From NCBI RefSeq assembly GCF_902859705.1, contig NZ_CADIJO010000006.1, positions 1 to 64,000 of the forward strand: 64,000 nucleotides of DNA, read 5' to 3'. The translations under genes were made by a program, and so were the position numbers. Shown here piece by piece: positions 1 through 9,245 of the stretch (position 1 is the first letter of the stretch; each line of letters starts with the position of its first letter). Below the pieces are notes generated by a model. That model was not told the DNA's origin. It ran no database searches and saw nothing but the letters and a program-made list of their open reading frames with translations. This stretch comes from Achromobacter deleyi (GTDB lineage: Bacteria > Pseudomonadota > Gammaproteobacteria > Burkholderiales > Burkholderiaceae_B).

Positions 1-180
1 TAACCCCCGAAAGGGTCGAGTCATACGTCGCTACTCAAAGGAAGTGAGGTATGTTCTTAAACTTGACGTCTAAGGTACTTCACTTCTAGTGAGCACTTGA
101 TTTCATTGTGCTTGTGACCGAAGTCACTATGCACCCGCATCAAGCGCCCACACTTATCGGTTGTTTAATTGTTAAAGAGC
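1..180 (-). promoter_or_regulatory. rRNA operon leader with boxA
   Basis: On the minus strand, 180-169 reads GCTCTTTAACAA, the boxA antitermination element of bacterial rRNA operons, followed by about 170 nt of leader running to the left edge. The boxA also occurs in 16S-23S spacers, but no tRNA-Ile/Ala lies in the next kilobase and three strong promoter-like sequences sit upstream (455-907), so this is read as the 16S leader. The 16S gene itself should begin just beyond base 1 and is not in the window. Confidence 0.75.
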
Positions 181-454
181 GGCACTGCTAAATTCTGTAC
201 TGCGTTTACTTCTTACTGCTATCTGCCCCTCAACTTCGGCTAACTTCGCTTTCGCGTCGTCGCTGTCGTTGCAGCAGAGAAACGAGATTATGAAGAAGTT
301 TTTATCGTTTGTCAAGTCAGCTTCGTTTCGCTTTAAAACTTTCGTTTTTCAACTCAACTTCACCGCCTTGCCACTCGACCCCTTCAGGTCTCGCCTTAGC
401 AGCTATCGAAACATCAGGGTTAACCCTAACTTTTCGGCAACTGCCAAGCCTGAA

Positions 455-484
455 ACTATAACACAACTTTTGCAGATTATGCAA
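455..484 (-). promoter_or_regulatory. rrn promoter, proximal
   Basis: Minus strand -35 TTGCAT (484-479), 18-bp spacer, -10 TATAGT (460-455). It points at the rRNA leader, and the start would fall near 448. The flanks are AT-rich. It lies in a block duplicated about 204 bp further upstream. Confidence 0.6.
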
Positions 485-658
485 CCGGCTTTTGCCTAAT
501 TTGCACCCTATCTTGCAACCCCGCTATCCGGTGAATCACTTCACTTTCCAGCAGCCCCGGGAAACCCCAGAGGTTGGTTACCGCCCAGTCGGCTAGCAAC
601 TTGATTCAGACCACCCTACCGGGTAAACCCTGATTCGCTGTCACCAGCCAAGCCCAAG

Positions 659-688
659 ACTATAGCACAATTTTTGCAGATTGTGCAA
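659..688 (-). promoter_or_regulatory. rrn promoter, middle
   Basis: Minus strand -35 TTGCAC (688-683), 18-bp spacer, -10 TATAGT (664-659). Its architecture and neighbouring bases match the proximal promoter at 455-484, so it appears to be a duplicated copy. Confidence 0.55.
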
Positions 689-879
689 CTGGCTTCTGCC
701 TGATTTGCACCATCTTTTGCAAAACCCGCTGACTGCTGGTTCGAGAATCAGGTCACAAACTGCTGACCCACTCATCGCCTTGGAGCCCTGCGGCAAATCT
801 GTCTTGCCGAGGCATCCAGATCCGTTGCACTTGCTTGGCTTCGCGGTTCACAAAACTGCTTGAACTGCGAAGGAGCGAG

Positions 880-907
880 ACTATAGCACAGATTTTTGGC
901 TTGTCAC
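880..907 (-). promoter_or_regulatory. rrn promoter, distal (weaker match)
   Basis: Minus strand GTGACA (907-902), 16-bp spacer, TATAGT (885-880). The -10 and the bases just upstream of it match the other two promoters, but the -35 half is diverged. Confidence 0.4.
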
Positions 908-991
908 GCCAGGATGACACCCACTTTGCAGAAAGATGATGTTTTCGGGGGACGCACCCCTTGAGACCCTGGGGTTCCTGTAGCTTCTCCT

Positions 992-1118
992 CCATATAGA
1001 GGGGCAGTCTGGCACGGACAGTTCCCTCTATATAGGTAAGGCGCGTCTCTCTATATAGGAGTGCCGACCTGGTCTGCCCTCCCTATGTTCGCCACCCTTG
1101 CGGCCCTCTTATATAGAG
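992..1118. repeat. Four copies of a CTCTATATAG(AG) motif
   Basis: Copies lie at 992-1003 (CCATATAGAGGG), 1024-1036 (CCCTCTATATAGG), 1047-1060 (CTCTCTATATAGGA) and 1106-1118 (CTCTTATATAGAG). Each is close to the palindrome CTCTATATAGAG. They stand in GC-rich sequence between the rrn promoters and the end of the Lrp-type gene. They could be protein-binding sites, overlapping -10 elements or a small repeat family; the sequence does not decide. Confidence 0.5.
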
Positions 1119-1148
1119 CACGCGAAAGTCCTGCCTCGCCCCCACGGA

Positions 1149-1625
1149 CTACAGCCGCAGTTCGGTGGTTTCCTTGATTTGCTGAAGCGCAAAGAAGGAT
1201 CGCATGTCGACCACCGCCGGGTGGCGCATCAAGGTGTCCATGGCGAACTTGGAGAAGTGGGCCAGGTCAGCGACCTGGATGCGCAGCAGATAGTCCATGT
1301 CGCCAGACATGGCGTAGCACTCGACTACCTCGGGCCAGAGCTGCACGTCGCGGGCGAAGTCGCTCATCGGGGCGTGACTGGACCCGCTGTATTTGTTCAG
1401 GCGGATGTTCACGTACGCCAGCAGACCGAGCCCCACCTTTTCGGCGTCGATCAGCGCCACGTACTTCTTGATGAAGCCCTTCTCTTCCAGGCGCCGGACC
1501 CGGCGCAGGCAGGGACTGGGCGACAGGGATACGCGGTCGGCCAGCTCTTGATTGCTGAGCCGGCCATCGCGTTGCAACTCGGCCAGAATCCTTAGATCTG
1601 TCCTATCAAGCTCCAAGTCAGACAT
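1149..1625 (-). CDS. Lrp/AsnC family transcriptional regulator
   Basis: 158-residue DNA-binding regulator of the leucine-responsive/AsnC family. An N-terminal winged helix-turn-helix (about 7-66, with LSNQELADRVSLSPSPCLRR) is followed by a RAM ligand-binding domain (about 70-150). The chosen ATG gives the usual family length; the frame is open far upstream but that would add an unrelated extension. It is divergent from hppD across 156 bp containing a perfect inverted repeat, so it probably controls hppD and itself in response to an aromatic or branched amino acid. The target and ligand are inferred from position. Confidence 0.9.
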   Translation of the reverse strand: MSDLELDRTDLRILAELQRDGRLSNQELADRVSLSPSPCLRRVRRLEEKGFIKKYVALIDAEKVGLGLLAYVNIRLNKYSGSSHAPMSDFARDVQLWPEVVECYAMSGDMDYLLRIQVADLAHFSKFAMDTLMRHPAVVDMRSFFALQQIKETTELRL

Positions 1626-1650
1626 ATTTAGCCCCAGATGTTTTATCTTC

Positions 1651-1665
1651 GGCAATATTATTGCC
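1651..1665. promoter_or_regulatory. Palindromic operator between lrp-type gene and hppD
   Basis: GGCAAT-ATT-ATTGCC is a perfect 6-bp inverted repeat with an AT core, 26 bp upstream of the regulator start and 117 bp upstream of hppD. Its size and position fit a dimer site for the adjacent Lrp-type protein. Confidence 0.5.
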
Positions 1666-1781
1666 CAACCTTGCCGCTTTCGCGACATGTTTGCAATTGT
1701 CTGCCTGCGGTTCCTCCCTACAATCTTCATCCTGGACTTGGAGAACAAGTCGACCGCACAACGATTCAAGGGAGCAGACCT

Positions 1782-2894
1782 ATGAGCAGCGCTTTCCAAC
1801 CCTGGGACAACCCGATGGGCACCGCCGGGTTCGAATTCATCGAGTACGCCGCGCCGGACCCCGCCGCGCTGCGCAAGGTGTTCGAACTGCTGGGCTTCAA
1901 GGCCATCGCCAAGCACCGCCACAAGGACGTGACGCTGTACCGCCAGGGCGGCGTGAACTTCCTGATCAACGCCGAACCCGATTCGTTCGCCCAGCGCTTT
2001 GCCCGCCTGCATGGCCCGTCCATCTGTGCCATCGGCTTTCGCGTGCAAGATGCCGCGGCCGCCTACAAGCGCGCGCTGGAACTGGGCGCCTGGGGCTTCG
2101 ATTCGCACAGCGGCCCGATGGAACTGAACATTCCCGCCATCAAGGGTATCGGCGATTCGCTGATCTACCTGGTGGATCGCTGGCAGGGCAAGGAAGGCCA
2201 CGGCGGCATCGGCGACATCAGCATCTATGACGTGGACTTCGTGCCGGTGGACCCGGACAACGCGCAGGCCGACCTGAACCATCGCGGCGCGGGCCTGACG
2301 CTGGTGGATCACCTGACGCACAATGTGCACAAGGGCCGCATGGCCGAATGGTCCGAGTTCTACGAGCGCCTGTTCAACTTCCGCGAAGTGCGCTACTTCG
2401 ACATCGAAGGCAAGGTGACGGGCGTGAAGTCCAAGGCGATGACGTCGCCCTGCGGCAATATCCGCATTCCGATCAACGAGGAAGGCACGGAAGAGAAAGG
2501 CCAGATCCAGGAATACCTGGACCTGTACCGCGGCGAAGGCATCCAGCACATCGCCATGGCCACCGAAGACATCTACGGCACCATCGAGGCGCTGCGCGCC
2601 AACGGTGTAGTGTTCCTGGATACGCCGGAAACCTATTACGAGCTGCTGGACCGCCGCCTGCCCAACCACGGCGAAGACGTGGCCCGCCTGCAGAAGAACC
2701 GCATCCTGCTGGATGGCGCCCCCGACGGTGGACTGCTGCTGCAGATCTTCACCGAAAACCAGATCGGCCCGATCTTTTTCGAGATCATCCAGCGCAAGGG
2801 CAACGACGGTTTCGGCGAAGGCAACTTCAAGGCCCTGTTCGAGTCGATCGAGCTGGACCAGATGCGCCGCGGCGTGGTGAAAAACGTCGACTGA
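1782..2894 (+). CDS. hppD: 4-hydroxyphenylpyruvate dioxygenase
   Basis: 370-residue Fe(II) dioxygenase that turns 4-hydroxyphenylpyruvate into homogentisate in tyrosine catabolism. The vicinal-oxygen-chelate fold is seen as two halves. The iron ligands are visible as His177 (LVDHLTHNV), His256 (GIQHIAMAT) and Glu325 (LQIFTEN). The ATG at 1782 fits the family N-terminus ([11 protein letters not shown] near residue 17); the frame is open upstream but unlike the family. Divergent from an Lrp-type regulator and closed by a strong terminator, so it is probably a single-gene unit. Confidence 0.97.
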   Translation: MSSAFQPWDNPMGTAGFEFIEYAAPDPAALRKVFELLGFKAIAKHRHKDVTLYRQGGVNFLINAEPDSFAQRFARLHGPSICAIGFRVQDAAAAYKRALELGAWGFDSHSGPMELNIPAIKGIGDSLIYLVDRWQGKEGHGGIGDISIYDVDFVPVDPDNAQADLNHRGAGLTLVDHLTHNVHKGRMAEWSEFYERLFNFREVRYFDIEGKVTGVKSKAMTSPCGNIRIPINEEGTEEKGQIQEYLDLYRGEGIQHIAMATEDIYGTIEALRANGVVFLDTPETYYELLDRRLPNHGEDVARLQKNRILLDGAPDGGLLLQIFTENQIGPIFFEIIQRKGNDGFGEGNFKALFESIELDQMRRGVVKNVD

Positions 2895-2943
2895 CCGCTT
2901 CCCCCTCCAGCGCCCGGCGTCTTGCGCCGCGCGCTGGCCTTGA

Positions 2944-2970
2944 AACCTCACCTTGCGTGAGGTTTTTTTT
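2944..2970 (+). terminator. Intrinsic terminator of hppD
   Basis: Stem AACCTCAC/GTGAGGTT with loop CTTGC, followed by eight T. It lies 50 bp after the hppD stop and just before the end of the convergent msrA. Confidence 0.9.
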
Positions 2971-2978
2971 CGCCGGTG

Positions 2979-3533
2979 TTATTTCGTCAGGCGGTCCTGG
3001 AACTGCTTGCGGAACTTGGCCACCTTGGGCGCGATGACGAATTGGCAATAGCCTTGCTCGGGGTGCAGGGCGAAATAATTGCGGTGATAGTCTTCGGCCT
3101 GCCAGAACTTGGCGGGTGCCAACACCTTGGTGACGATGGGCGCATCGTAGATTTTCTGCGCATCGACTTCGGCGATGACGGCTTCGGCCTGTTCGCGCTG
3201 GGCGTCGTTCTGCCAGAAGATGGCCGATTCGTACTGCGGACCGATATCGTTGCCCTGGCGGCCCGGGGTGGTCGGGTCGTGGGTGGCGAAGAAGACGCGC
3301 AGCAGGTCACTGTAGGAAAGCTCGGCCGGATCGAATTCGACGCGGGCCACTTCGATGTGCCCGGTGTCCTTGCCGCAGACCTGCTCGTAGCTGGGGTTGT
3401 CCACGTGGCCGCCGCTATAGCCGGGCAGCACGCTCTTGACGCCGCGCAGATTCTCGAAGACCGCTTCGACGCACCAGAAGCAGCCACCGCCAAGAACGGC
3501 GACTTCATTGCCCGGGGAAGGTTGTTCTGCCAT
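2979..3533 (-). CDS. msrA: Peptide-methionine (S)-S-oxide reductase MsrA
   Basis: 184 residues. It reduces the S epimer of methionine sulfoxide in proteins with thioredoxin as donor. The family active-site motif GGCFWC spans 16-21, with nucleophile Cys18; further conserved blocks are PGYSGG, GHIEVARVEFDP and the C-terminal YHRNYFALHPEQGYC containing a likely resolving Cys. No signal peptide, so cytoplasmic. It follows the cytochrome c gene by 28 bp and may be the last gene of an ilvD-cytochrome-msrA unit. Confidence 0.97.
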   Translation of the reverse strand: MAEQPSPGNEVAVLGGGCFWCVEAVFENLRGVKSVLPGYSGGHVDNPSYEQVCGKDTGHIEVARVEFDPAELSYSDLLRVFFATHDPTTPGRQGNDIGPQYESAIFWQNDAQREQAEAVIAEVDAQKIYDAPIVTKVLAPAKFWQAEDYHRNYFALHPEQGYCQFVIAPKVAKFRKQFQDRLTK

Positions 3534-3561
3534 GACGATTCCTTTCTAGAAGACGATAAGA

Positions 3562-3880
3562 CTACTGCTTGGGCGGCGCGAGCGACAAGATCCATTCGGC
3601 CAGGAGGCGCGCGTCTTCAGGGCTGACGTGGGTTTGCGCCGGCATGGGCACGGCGCCCCAGGCGCCGCGGCCGCCCCCGCGGATCTTGCCGGCCAGGTAA
3701 TCCACCATGGCGTCGCCCTGCCCGGCATAGCGCTCGGCCACGCTGGCCAGCGGCGGGCCCACGCGCTTGGCGTCCACCTGGTGGCACGCCATACAGGCCT
3801 TGCTCTTGGCCAGGTCCAGGCCGGTGGTCTGGGCCTGCGCCCCACCGGCGACCAGCAGGCCGGCGGCGACTACCCACAAA

Positions 3881-3897
<17 letters not shown>
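3562..3897 (-). CDS. Small periplasmic class I cytochrome c
   Basis: 111 residues. A signal peptide (about 1-22, ending AQA) is followed by a haem-binding CMACH motif at 35-39 and a likely axial Met85 in AVPMPAQ, the layout of cytochrome c5/c551-type electron carriers. Its start lies inside the last codons of ilvD (17-bp overlap), so translation is probably coupled to ilvD. The electron partner cannot be told from the sequence; MsrA downstream hints at a redox-stress setting but that is weak. Confidence 0.9.
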
Positions 3898-5566
<1,669 letters not shown>

Positions 5567-5700
5567 GGTCTGTTGTCTCCTGTCGGCCGTCAGGGCGCGG
5601 ACATGGCGGCCGCGCCCGGGAGGGTGGCCTGGCTCGCTCGCATGCGAATCTTCAAGGCTCGCCGGTTATTATCATTCAACTTCATTGTGTCGGGCGGAAC

Positions 5701-6489
5701 ATGCTGCAATATCCAAAATTCGACCCCGTTGCCCTGCAGATCGGGCCCTTGGCTATCCATTGGTACGGGCTGATGTATCTGCTGGGCTTCGCCCTGGTGT
5801 ATTTCCTGGGCCGGCGCCGCATCACGCGCGGCCATACCACGTCGCTGAACGTACGCGACCTGGAAGACCTGATCTTCTACAGCGTGCTGGGCGTGGTGCT
5901 GGGCGGGCGACTGGGCTACGTGCTGTTCTACAAGCCGGGCTACTACCTGTCGCACCCGCTGGAAGTGCTGTACCTGTGGGAAGGCGGCATGTCGTTCCAC
6001 GGCGGCCTGATCGGGGTGATCCTGGTGATGTTGCTGTTCGCCCGCAAGAAAAAGCTGCCGTTTTTCGCAGTCAGCGATTTCATCGCACCGCTCATCCCGC
6101 TGGGACTGGGCTTTGGCCGCCTGGGCAATTTCATCAACGGCGAACTGTGGGGCCGCCCCACCGACGTGCCATGGGCGATGGTGTTCCCGAGCAGCGGCGA
6201 TGGCGTGCCGCGCCATCCGTCGCAGCTCTATGAGCTGGGCCTGGAAGGCATCGTGCTGTTCGCGCTGATGTGGTGGTTTTCGAGCAAGCCGCGCCCGCTG
6301 GGGCAGGTGAGCGCGGTATTCCTGATGGGCTACGGAACGTTCCGTTTCCTGGTGGAATTCACCCGCGAGCCGGACAACTTCCTGGGCCTGCTCGCGGGCG
6401 GATTGAGCATGGGACAGTGGCTGTCCCTGCCGATGGTCGCCCTGGGCGCCATCATGTTCATTCTTACTGCAAAACGATCGTCCCGTTGA
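5701..6489 (+). CDS. lgt: Prolipoprotein diacylglyceryl transferase
   Basis: 262-residue inner-membrane enzyme that moves diacylglycerol from phosphatidylglycerol to the lipobox Cys of prolipoproteins. About seven membrane segments are visible. The Lgt signature [14 protein letters not shown] starts at Gly139, with Arg140 matching the essential Arg143 of E. coli, and His100 (MSFHGG) matching His103. It ends 26 bp inside the convergent SIMPL-domain gene. Confidence 0.97.
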   Translation: MLQYPKFDPVALQIGPLAIHWYGLMYLLGFALVYFLGRRRITRGHTTSLNVRDLEDLIFYSVLGVVLGGRLGYVLFYKPGYYLSHPLEVLYLWEGGMSFHGGLIGVILVMLLFARKKKLPFFAVSDFIAPLIPLGLGFGRLGNFINGELWGRPTDVPWAMVFPSSGDGVPRHPSQLYELGLEGIVLFALMWWFSSKPRPLGQVSAVFLMGYGTFRFLVEFTREPDNFLGLLAGGLSMGQWLSLPMVALGAIMFILTAKRSSR

Positions 6490-7228
6490 CCGAGATGCTG
6501 ACCGTGACGTCTCCCGCTTCCAGGGGGACGTCCGCGCTGAAGCCGGCGCCACCCGAGGCATCCTTGGCCATCGCGCCCATCATGCGCGGCATCGGCGTGA
6601 CGCCGCCCGAGCCGCCCAGCTCAAGCTTGCTCAAGCGGTAGCCCGAGAAACCGAAGGCGTTCGATGCCGCCAGCGCGCGGTCCTTGAAGGCCTGCGCGGC
6701 TTCTTTCAGCAGCTTGCGTTCTTCGGCTTCGCGCACTTCGCGCGACAGCGAAAAGCTGATGTTCGAAATGGCAGTCTTGTCGGACAGCTTGGAAGCCAGC
6801 GCGGCCGCAGCCGCGAAGTCCTTGGATTCCAGGATGATCTCGCCCTGGCCGCGCCAGCCGGCATTCTTGGACACCTTGCTGCCGCTGCTGGAATTGGGCC
6901 AGACATTGAAGCTGCCGGTGCGCACATCCACCCCCTTGGTATCGCGGGCCCGCTTGGCCACGTCGTCCAGCATGGCGGTCAGCTTCTGGCCGGCCGTGGG
7001 CTGATCCGCGGCTTCGACCTCGGCGGACAGCGAAATACGCACCGTGTCTTGCTTGACCTCGGACGAGGCCGTCGCCTGCAGGGTCAACTCGGGCGAGCGG
7101 TTGGCCGTGGCTTCCGTCGGCGCGGGCGTCTGCGCCTGCGCGAACACGGGCTGTGCCATGGACAGAGCGGCCACGGCTGCGCACGCCGCGCCAAGTTTGG
7201 TCAGCGAAAAAACGGGGTGTTTGAACAT
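6464..7228 (-). CDS. SIMPL (DUF541) domain periplasmic protein
   Basis: 254 residues with a clear signal peptide (1-30, ending VFAQA) and one SIMPL/DUF541 domain from about 45 to the end. Members are exported proteins of largely unknown role, some tied to oxidative stress. No catalytic motif is seen. The last eight codons overlap the end of lgt on the other strand, so the two transcripts are complementary there. A GC-rich hairpin (7270-7296) and the 6S RNA lie just upstream. Confidence 0.9.
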   Translation of the reverse strand: MFKHPVFSLTKLGAACAAVAALSMAQPVFAQAQTPAPTEATANRSPELTLQATASSEVKQDTVRISLSAEVEAADQPTAGQKLTAMLDDVAKRARDTKGVDVRTGSFNVWPNSSSGSKVSKNAGWRGQGEIILESKDFAAAAALASKLSDKTAISNISFSLSREVREAEERKLLKEAAQAFKDRALAASNAFGFSGYRLSKLELGGSGGVTPMPRMMGAMAKDASGGAGFSADVPLEAGDVTVSISVNGTIVLQ

Positions 7229-7269
7229 GGACTGGTCCTATGAGGGAGGACGATGGGGAGGCGCCCGAC

Positions 7270-7296
7270 GCGGACCTGCGCTCGTGGCAGGTCCGC
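7270..7296. other. GC-rich hairpin after 6S RNA
   Basis: GCGGACCTGC and GCAGGTCCGC form a perfect 10-bp stem with a 7-nt loop just past the 3' end of the 6S RNA. No U-run follows on the minus strand, so it may be a processing or stability element rather than a standard terminator. Confidence 0.5.
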
Positions 7297-7303
7297 TGGG
7301 ATA

Positions 7304-7487
7304 GATGCCCCGCCTGTGCCGTCTAGGCCGGCATCTCGAACCCTGAGGTTCAAGGTGGTCGCGTTCCGAAGAGCCTTGGGTTCATCTACGAGAGACAATC
7401 ACGCCAGCTCTGCACTCCCGCAACCAATATGCCATAAGACATAGGTTCAGAGAATGTATGGCCAAGTCACGGACACGGCAGGGACAA
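7304..7487 (-). ncRNA. ssrS: 6S RNA
   Basis: Roughly 184 nt on the minus strand directly after zapA, the conserved place of 6S RNA. The 3' part carries the typical ACCTTGAACC-TCA-GGGTTCGAGATG hairpin and then GGCCTAGACGGCACAGGCGG, which can pair with the 5' segment TGTCCCTGCCGTGTCCGTGAC as the closing stem around a large open bubble. 6S RNA mimics an open promoter and binds the sigma70 RNA polymerase in stationary phase. The ends are estimated from the closing stem and may be off by a few bases. Confidence 0.85.
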
Positions 7488-7529
7488 ACTGAAAATACTG
7501 AAAAAACTGTTGAAAACCGCGTATGAACG

Positions 7530-7841
7530 TCAGAGCAGTTTTTCTTGGCCCGACAAGGCATCGTCGAGGACTGCGTTCATGTCCTCAATTCTACGCTTGA
7601 AGTCGCCGACCGCCAAACCGCCCAGCGGACCATCGGGCGCTTTCATGGCAAGGAGCTCGCCAGCGACCTGCAACGCGGCCATCACGGCGATGCGTTCGTT
7701 GCTGGAGACCTTGCCGGTGCCCTGGATGCGCAGCATGAGCTGGTCGACGTGGCGCACGGCGGCCATCAGCGTGGGCTTTTCTTCGGCGGAGCACGCCAGC
7801 GAGTAGTCGCGCCCCAATATGGTTACGTCAACGCGTTCCAT
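7530..7841 (-). CDS. zapA: Cell division protein ZapA
   Basis: 103 residues. It bundles FtsZ filaments at the division ring. N-terminal segment MERVDVTILGRDYSLAC matches the family start, followed by a helical dimerisation and coiled-coil region (about 50-100). Its ATG shares one base with the stop of the upstream coiled-coil gene (TGATG), so the two are translated together. The 6S RNA follows, as in many proteobacteria. Confidence 0.95.
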   Translation of the reverse strand: MERVDVTILGRDYSLACSAEEKPTLMAAVRHVDQLMLRIQGTGKVSSNERIAVMAALQVAGELLAMKAPDGPLGGLAVGDFKRRIEDMNAVLDDALSGQEKLL

Positions 7842-8287
7842 CAGTGTTGCTCTCCGGACGGCGCACCCGGCAAGCGGGCCAGGACGGCGTCGATGCGCTC
7901 GCGGGCCGAGGCAGCGGCCGCGCGCAAGCGCTGTAGTTCGGTGTCGCGCACTTGCAGGCTGCCCTGCAGCTCGGTTTCCCGGGCGGAGAAACGCGCTTCG
8001 AGCGAGTGGCGCTCGGCGGTTTCGCGGGCGAGCTGTTCGCGCAGGGCCACTTCGGCCTTCTGTGCCTGCTCGAGCATCGCGGTGACGGCGCCGTCGTTGT
8101 CTTGCAGCTTGTGCTGCAAGGCGGCGATGTCGGCGTCGCGCTCGGCAGCGCGTTGCTTGAGCACGCGCTGTTCGGCTTCGGATTCATTCAGGCGCGCGCG
8201 CAGAGCATCGCGCTCGGCGTGGAGGTGCCGGGTGCGTTGCACCAGTTGCCCGATACGGGCGGCGAGTTGGTCTAGGTCTTGCAGCAT
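7841..8287 (-). CDS. Coiled-coil protein encoded with zapA (ZapB-like)
   Basis: 148 residues, almost wholly helical and rich in Arg, Glu, Gln and Ala, with long heptad-like stretches (about 5-130). The start MLQDLDQLAARIGQLV at 8287 is preferred over an upstream extension lacking helical character. No enzyme motif. Its TGATG coupling to zapA suggests a divisome role similar to ZapB, but this is inferred from position and shape. Similar small genes sit before zapA in other beta-proteobacteria. Confidence 0.75.
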   Translation of the reverse strand: MLQDLDQLAARIGQLVQRTRHLHAERDALRARLNESEAEQRVLKQRAAERDADIAALQHKLQDNDGAVTAMLEQAQKAEVALREQLARETAERHSLEARFSARETELQGSLQVRDTELQRLRAAAASARERIDAVLARLPGAPSGEQH

Positions 8288-8660
8288 GGGCGCTATCGTA
8301 AACCATCCAGGTGGGAATCGGGCCTCTTCACGCAAGGTGAGAAACACGGCAATATTCAGTAGGAAATGCAGCTGTCATTCCAGCGGCCGGCAACATAACC
8401 GATCAGGACCAACTAGAAAAGTCCCGCGCGCCTGGAATTCGACGGATCGACTCGGTCCGCTTTCGCATTTCTTTCTATAAACTTTCACTTAGCTTTCAAA
8501 ACGCCATCAATCTGCCCGCCCCGTTACATCTGGGGATCGGGAGTTCCCCAATTCTAGGGAAAACCCCAGGCTTTCACCGAGCTTACAGGGTTTGCATCGC
8601 CGCGGGCGTCCATTACCATTCGGCCTTTCAAGAAGCCTCGCCGACGCTTTCAAAAGACCC
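8288..8660. other. Intergenic stretch without a protein gene
   Basis: No supported coding sequence. A TATAAA at 8476-8481 could be a plus-strand -10, though no good -35 is seen. Several short self-complementary segments follow, for example around 8536-8570 (TCCCCAATTCTAGGGA and CCCCAGG-type arms). The stretch ends in a good plus-strand terminator, so it may produce a short RNA. Confidence 0.4.
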
Positions 8661-8684
8661 AAGGCACCGCGACGTGCCTTTTTT
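8661..8684 (+). terminator. Orphan intrinsic terminator upstream of tctB
   Basis: Stem AAGGCAC/GTGCCTT with loop CGCGAC, then a T-run to 8684. No plus-strand gene ends before it, and tctB starts 83 bp later. It is either the end of a small RNA begun near 8480 or an attenuator in the tctBA leader. Confidence 0.75.
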
Positions 8685-8767
8685 GTGCCTGTCACTCGCC
8701 TTTCGGCCCGTCTGGCAGATCACAAGCCCTTTTTTATCTACATGCTGTAAACAGGAGCCAACCAATC

Positions 8768-9232
8768 ATGCAGCTACGCAATCGACAGGACTTCTGGTCG
8801 GGGGTGATGTTCATCGCCCTTGGACTGGGATTCGCCTGGCAAGCCAGCAGCTACCAAATGGGTACTGCCGCCCGGATGGGCCCCGGGTATTTTCCTTTCT
8901 GGCTAGGCATTGTTCTGGCATTGCTGGGCGCCATCGTGCTGCTTGGCTCGCTGTCCAAGAAGGCCCAGGAGACCCACGTCGACAAGTTCGACTGGCGCAT
9001 CGTCCTGCTGGTGGTCGGATCCGTGGTCATCTACGGTCTGGTCCTCAAGCTGCTGGGCATCTATATCTCGGTGTTCATCCTGGTTGTGATCAGCAGCCTG
9101 GCGAGCCACGAGTTCAGCCTGAAGGTCGCCGTTGCCAACGGCATCTTCCTGGTGGTGTTCTCGTATCTCGCATTCGTCAAGGGGCTGGGGCTGATTTTCC
9201 CGCTGTGGCCGTCGTTTCTGGGCATGAACTAA
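8768..9232 (+). CDS. tctB: Tripartite tricarboxylate transporter small subunit TctB
   Basis: 154-residue membrane protein with about four hydrophobic segments (10-27, 40-58, 78-97, 98-140), the size and layout of the small TTT subunit. It starts with a good AGGAG site and lies 13 bp before tctA. TTT systems import carboxylates with an ion gradient and need a periplasmic binding protein, which is not encoded here. Confidence 0.92.
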   Translation: MQLRNRQDFWSGVMFIALGLGFAWQASSYQMGTAARMGPGYFPFWLGIVLALLGAIVLLGSLSKKAQETHVDKFDWRIVLLVVGSVVIYGLVLKLLGIYISVFILVVISSLASHEFSLKVAVANGIFLVVFSYLAFVKGLGLIFPLWPSFLGMN

Positions 9233-9245
9233 GGAGCAACCGGTC

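Larger units (their letters stand above)
415..724. repeat. Direct duplication carrying the rrn promoters
   Basis: Bases about 415-521 and 620-724 are clearly similar over roughly 105 bp, including the ACTATA, the TTTTGCAGATT and the TTTGCACC segments. The duplicated unit carries the promoter and its upstream AT-rich part, so it looks like a promoter duplication. No protein gene is supported between 181 and 1148. Confidence 0.6.

Noticed and set aside
1-180. Region as part of a 16S-23S spacer
   Set aside because: boxA fits either, but there is no tRNA and several promoters lie upstream, so the leader is preferred.
269-499. Open frame of 76 codons on the plus strand
   Set aside because: It lies in AT-rich rRNA promoter sequence, has no ribosome site or family features, and runs against the promoters.
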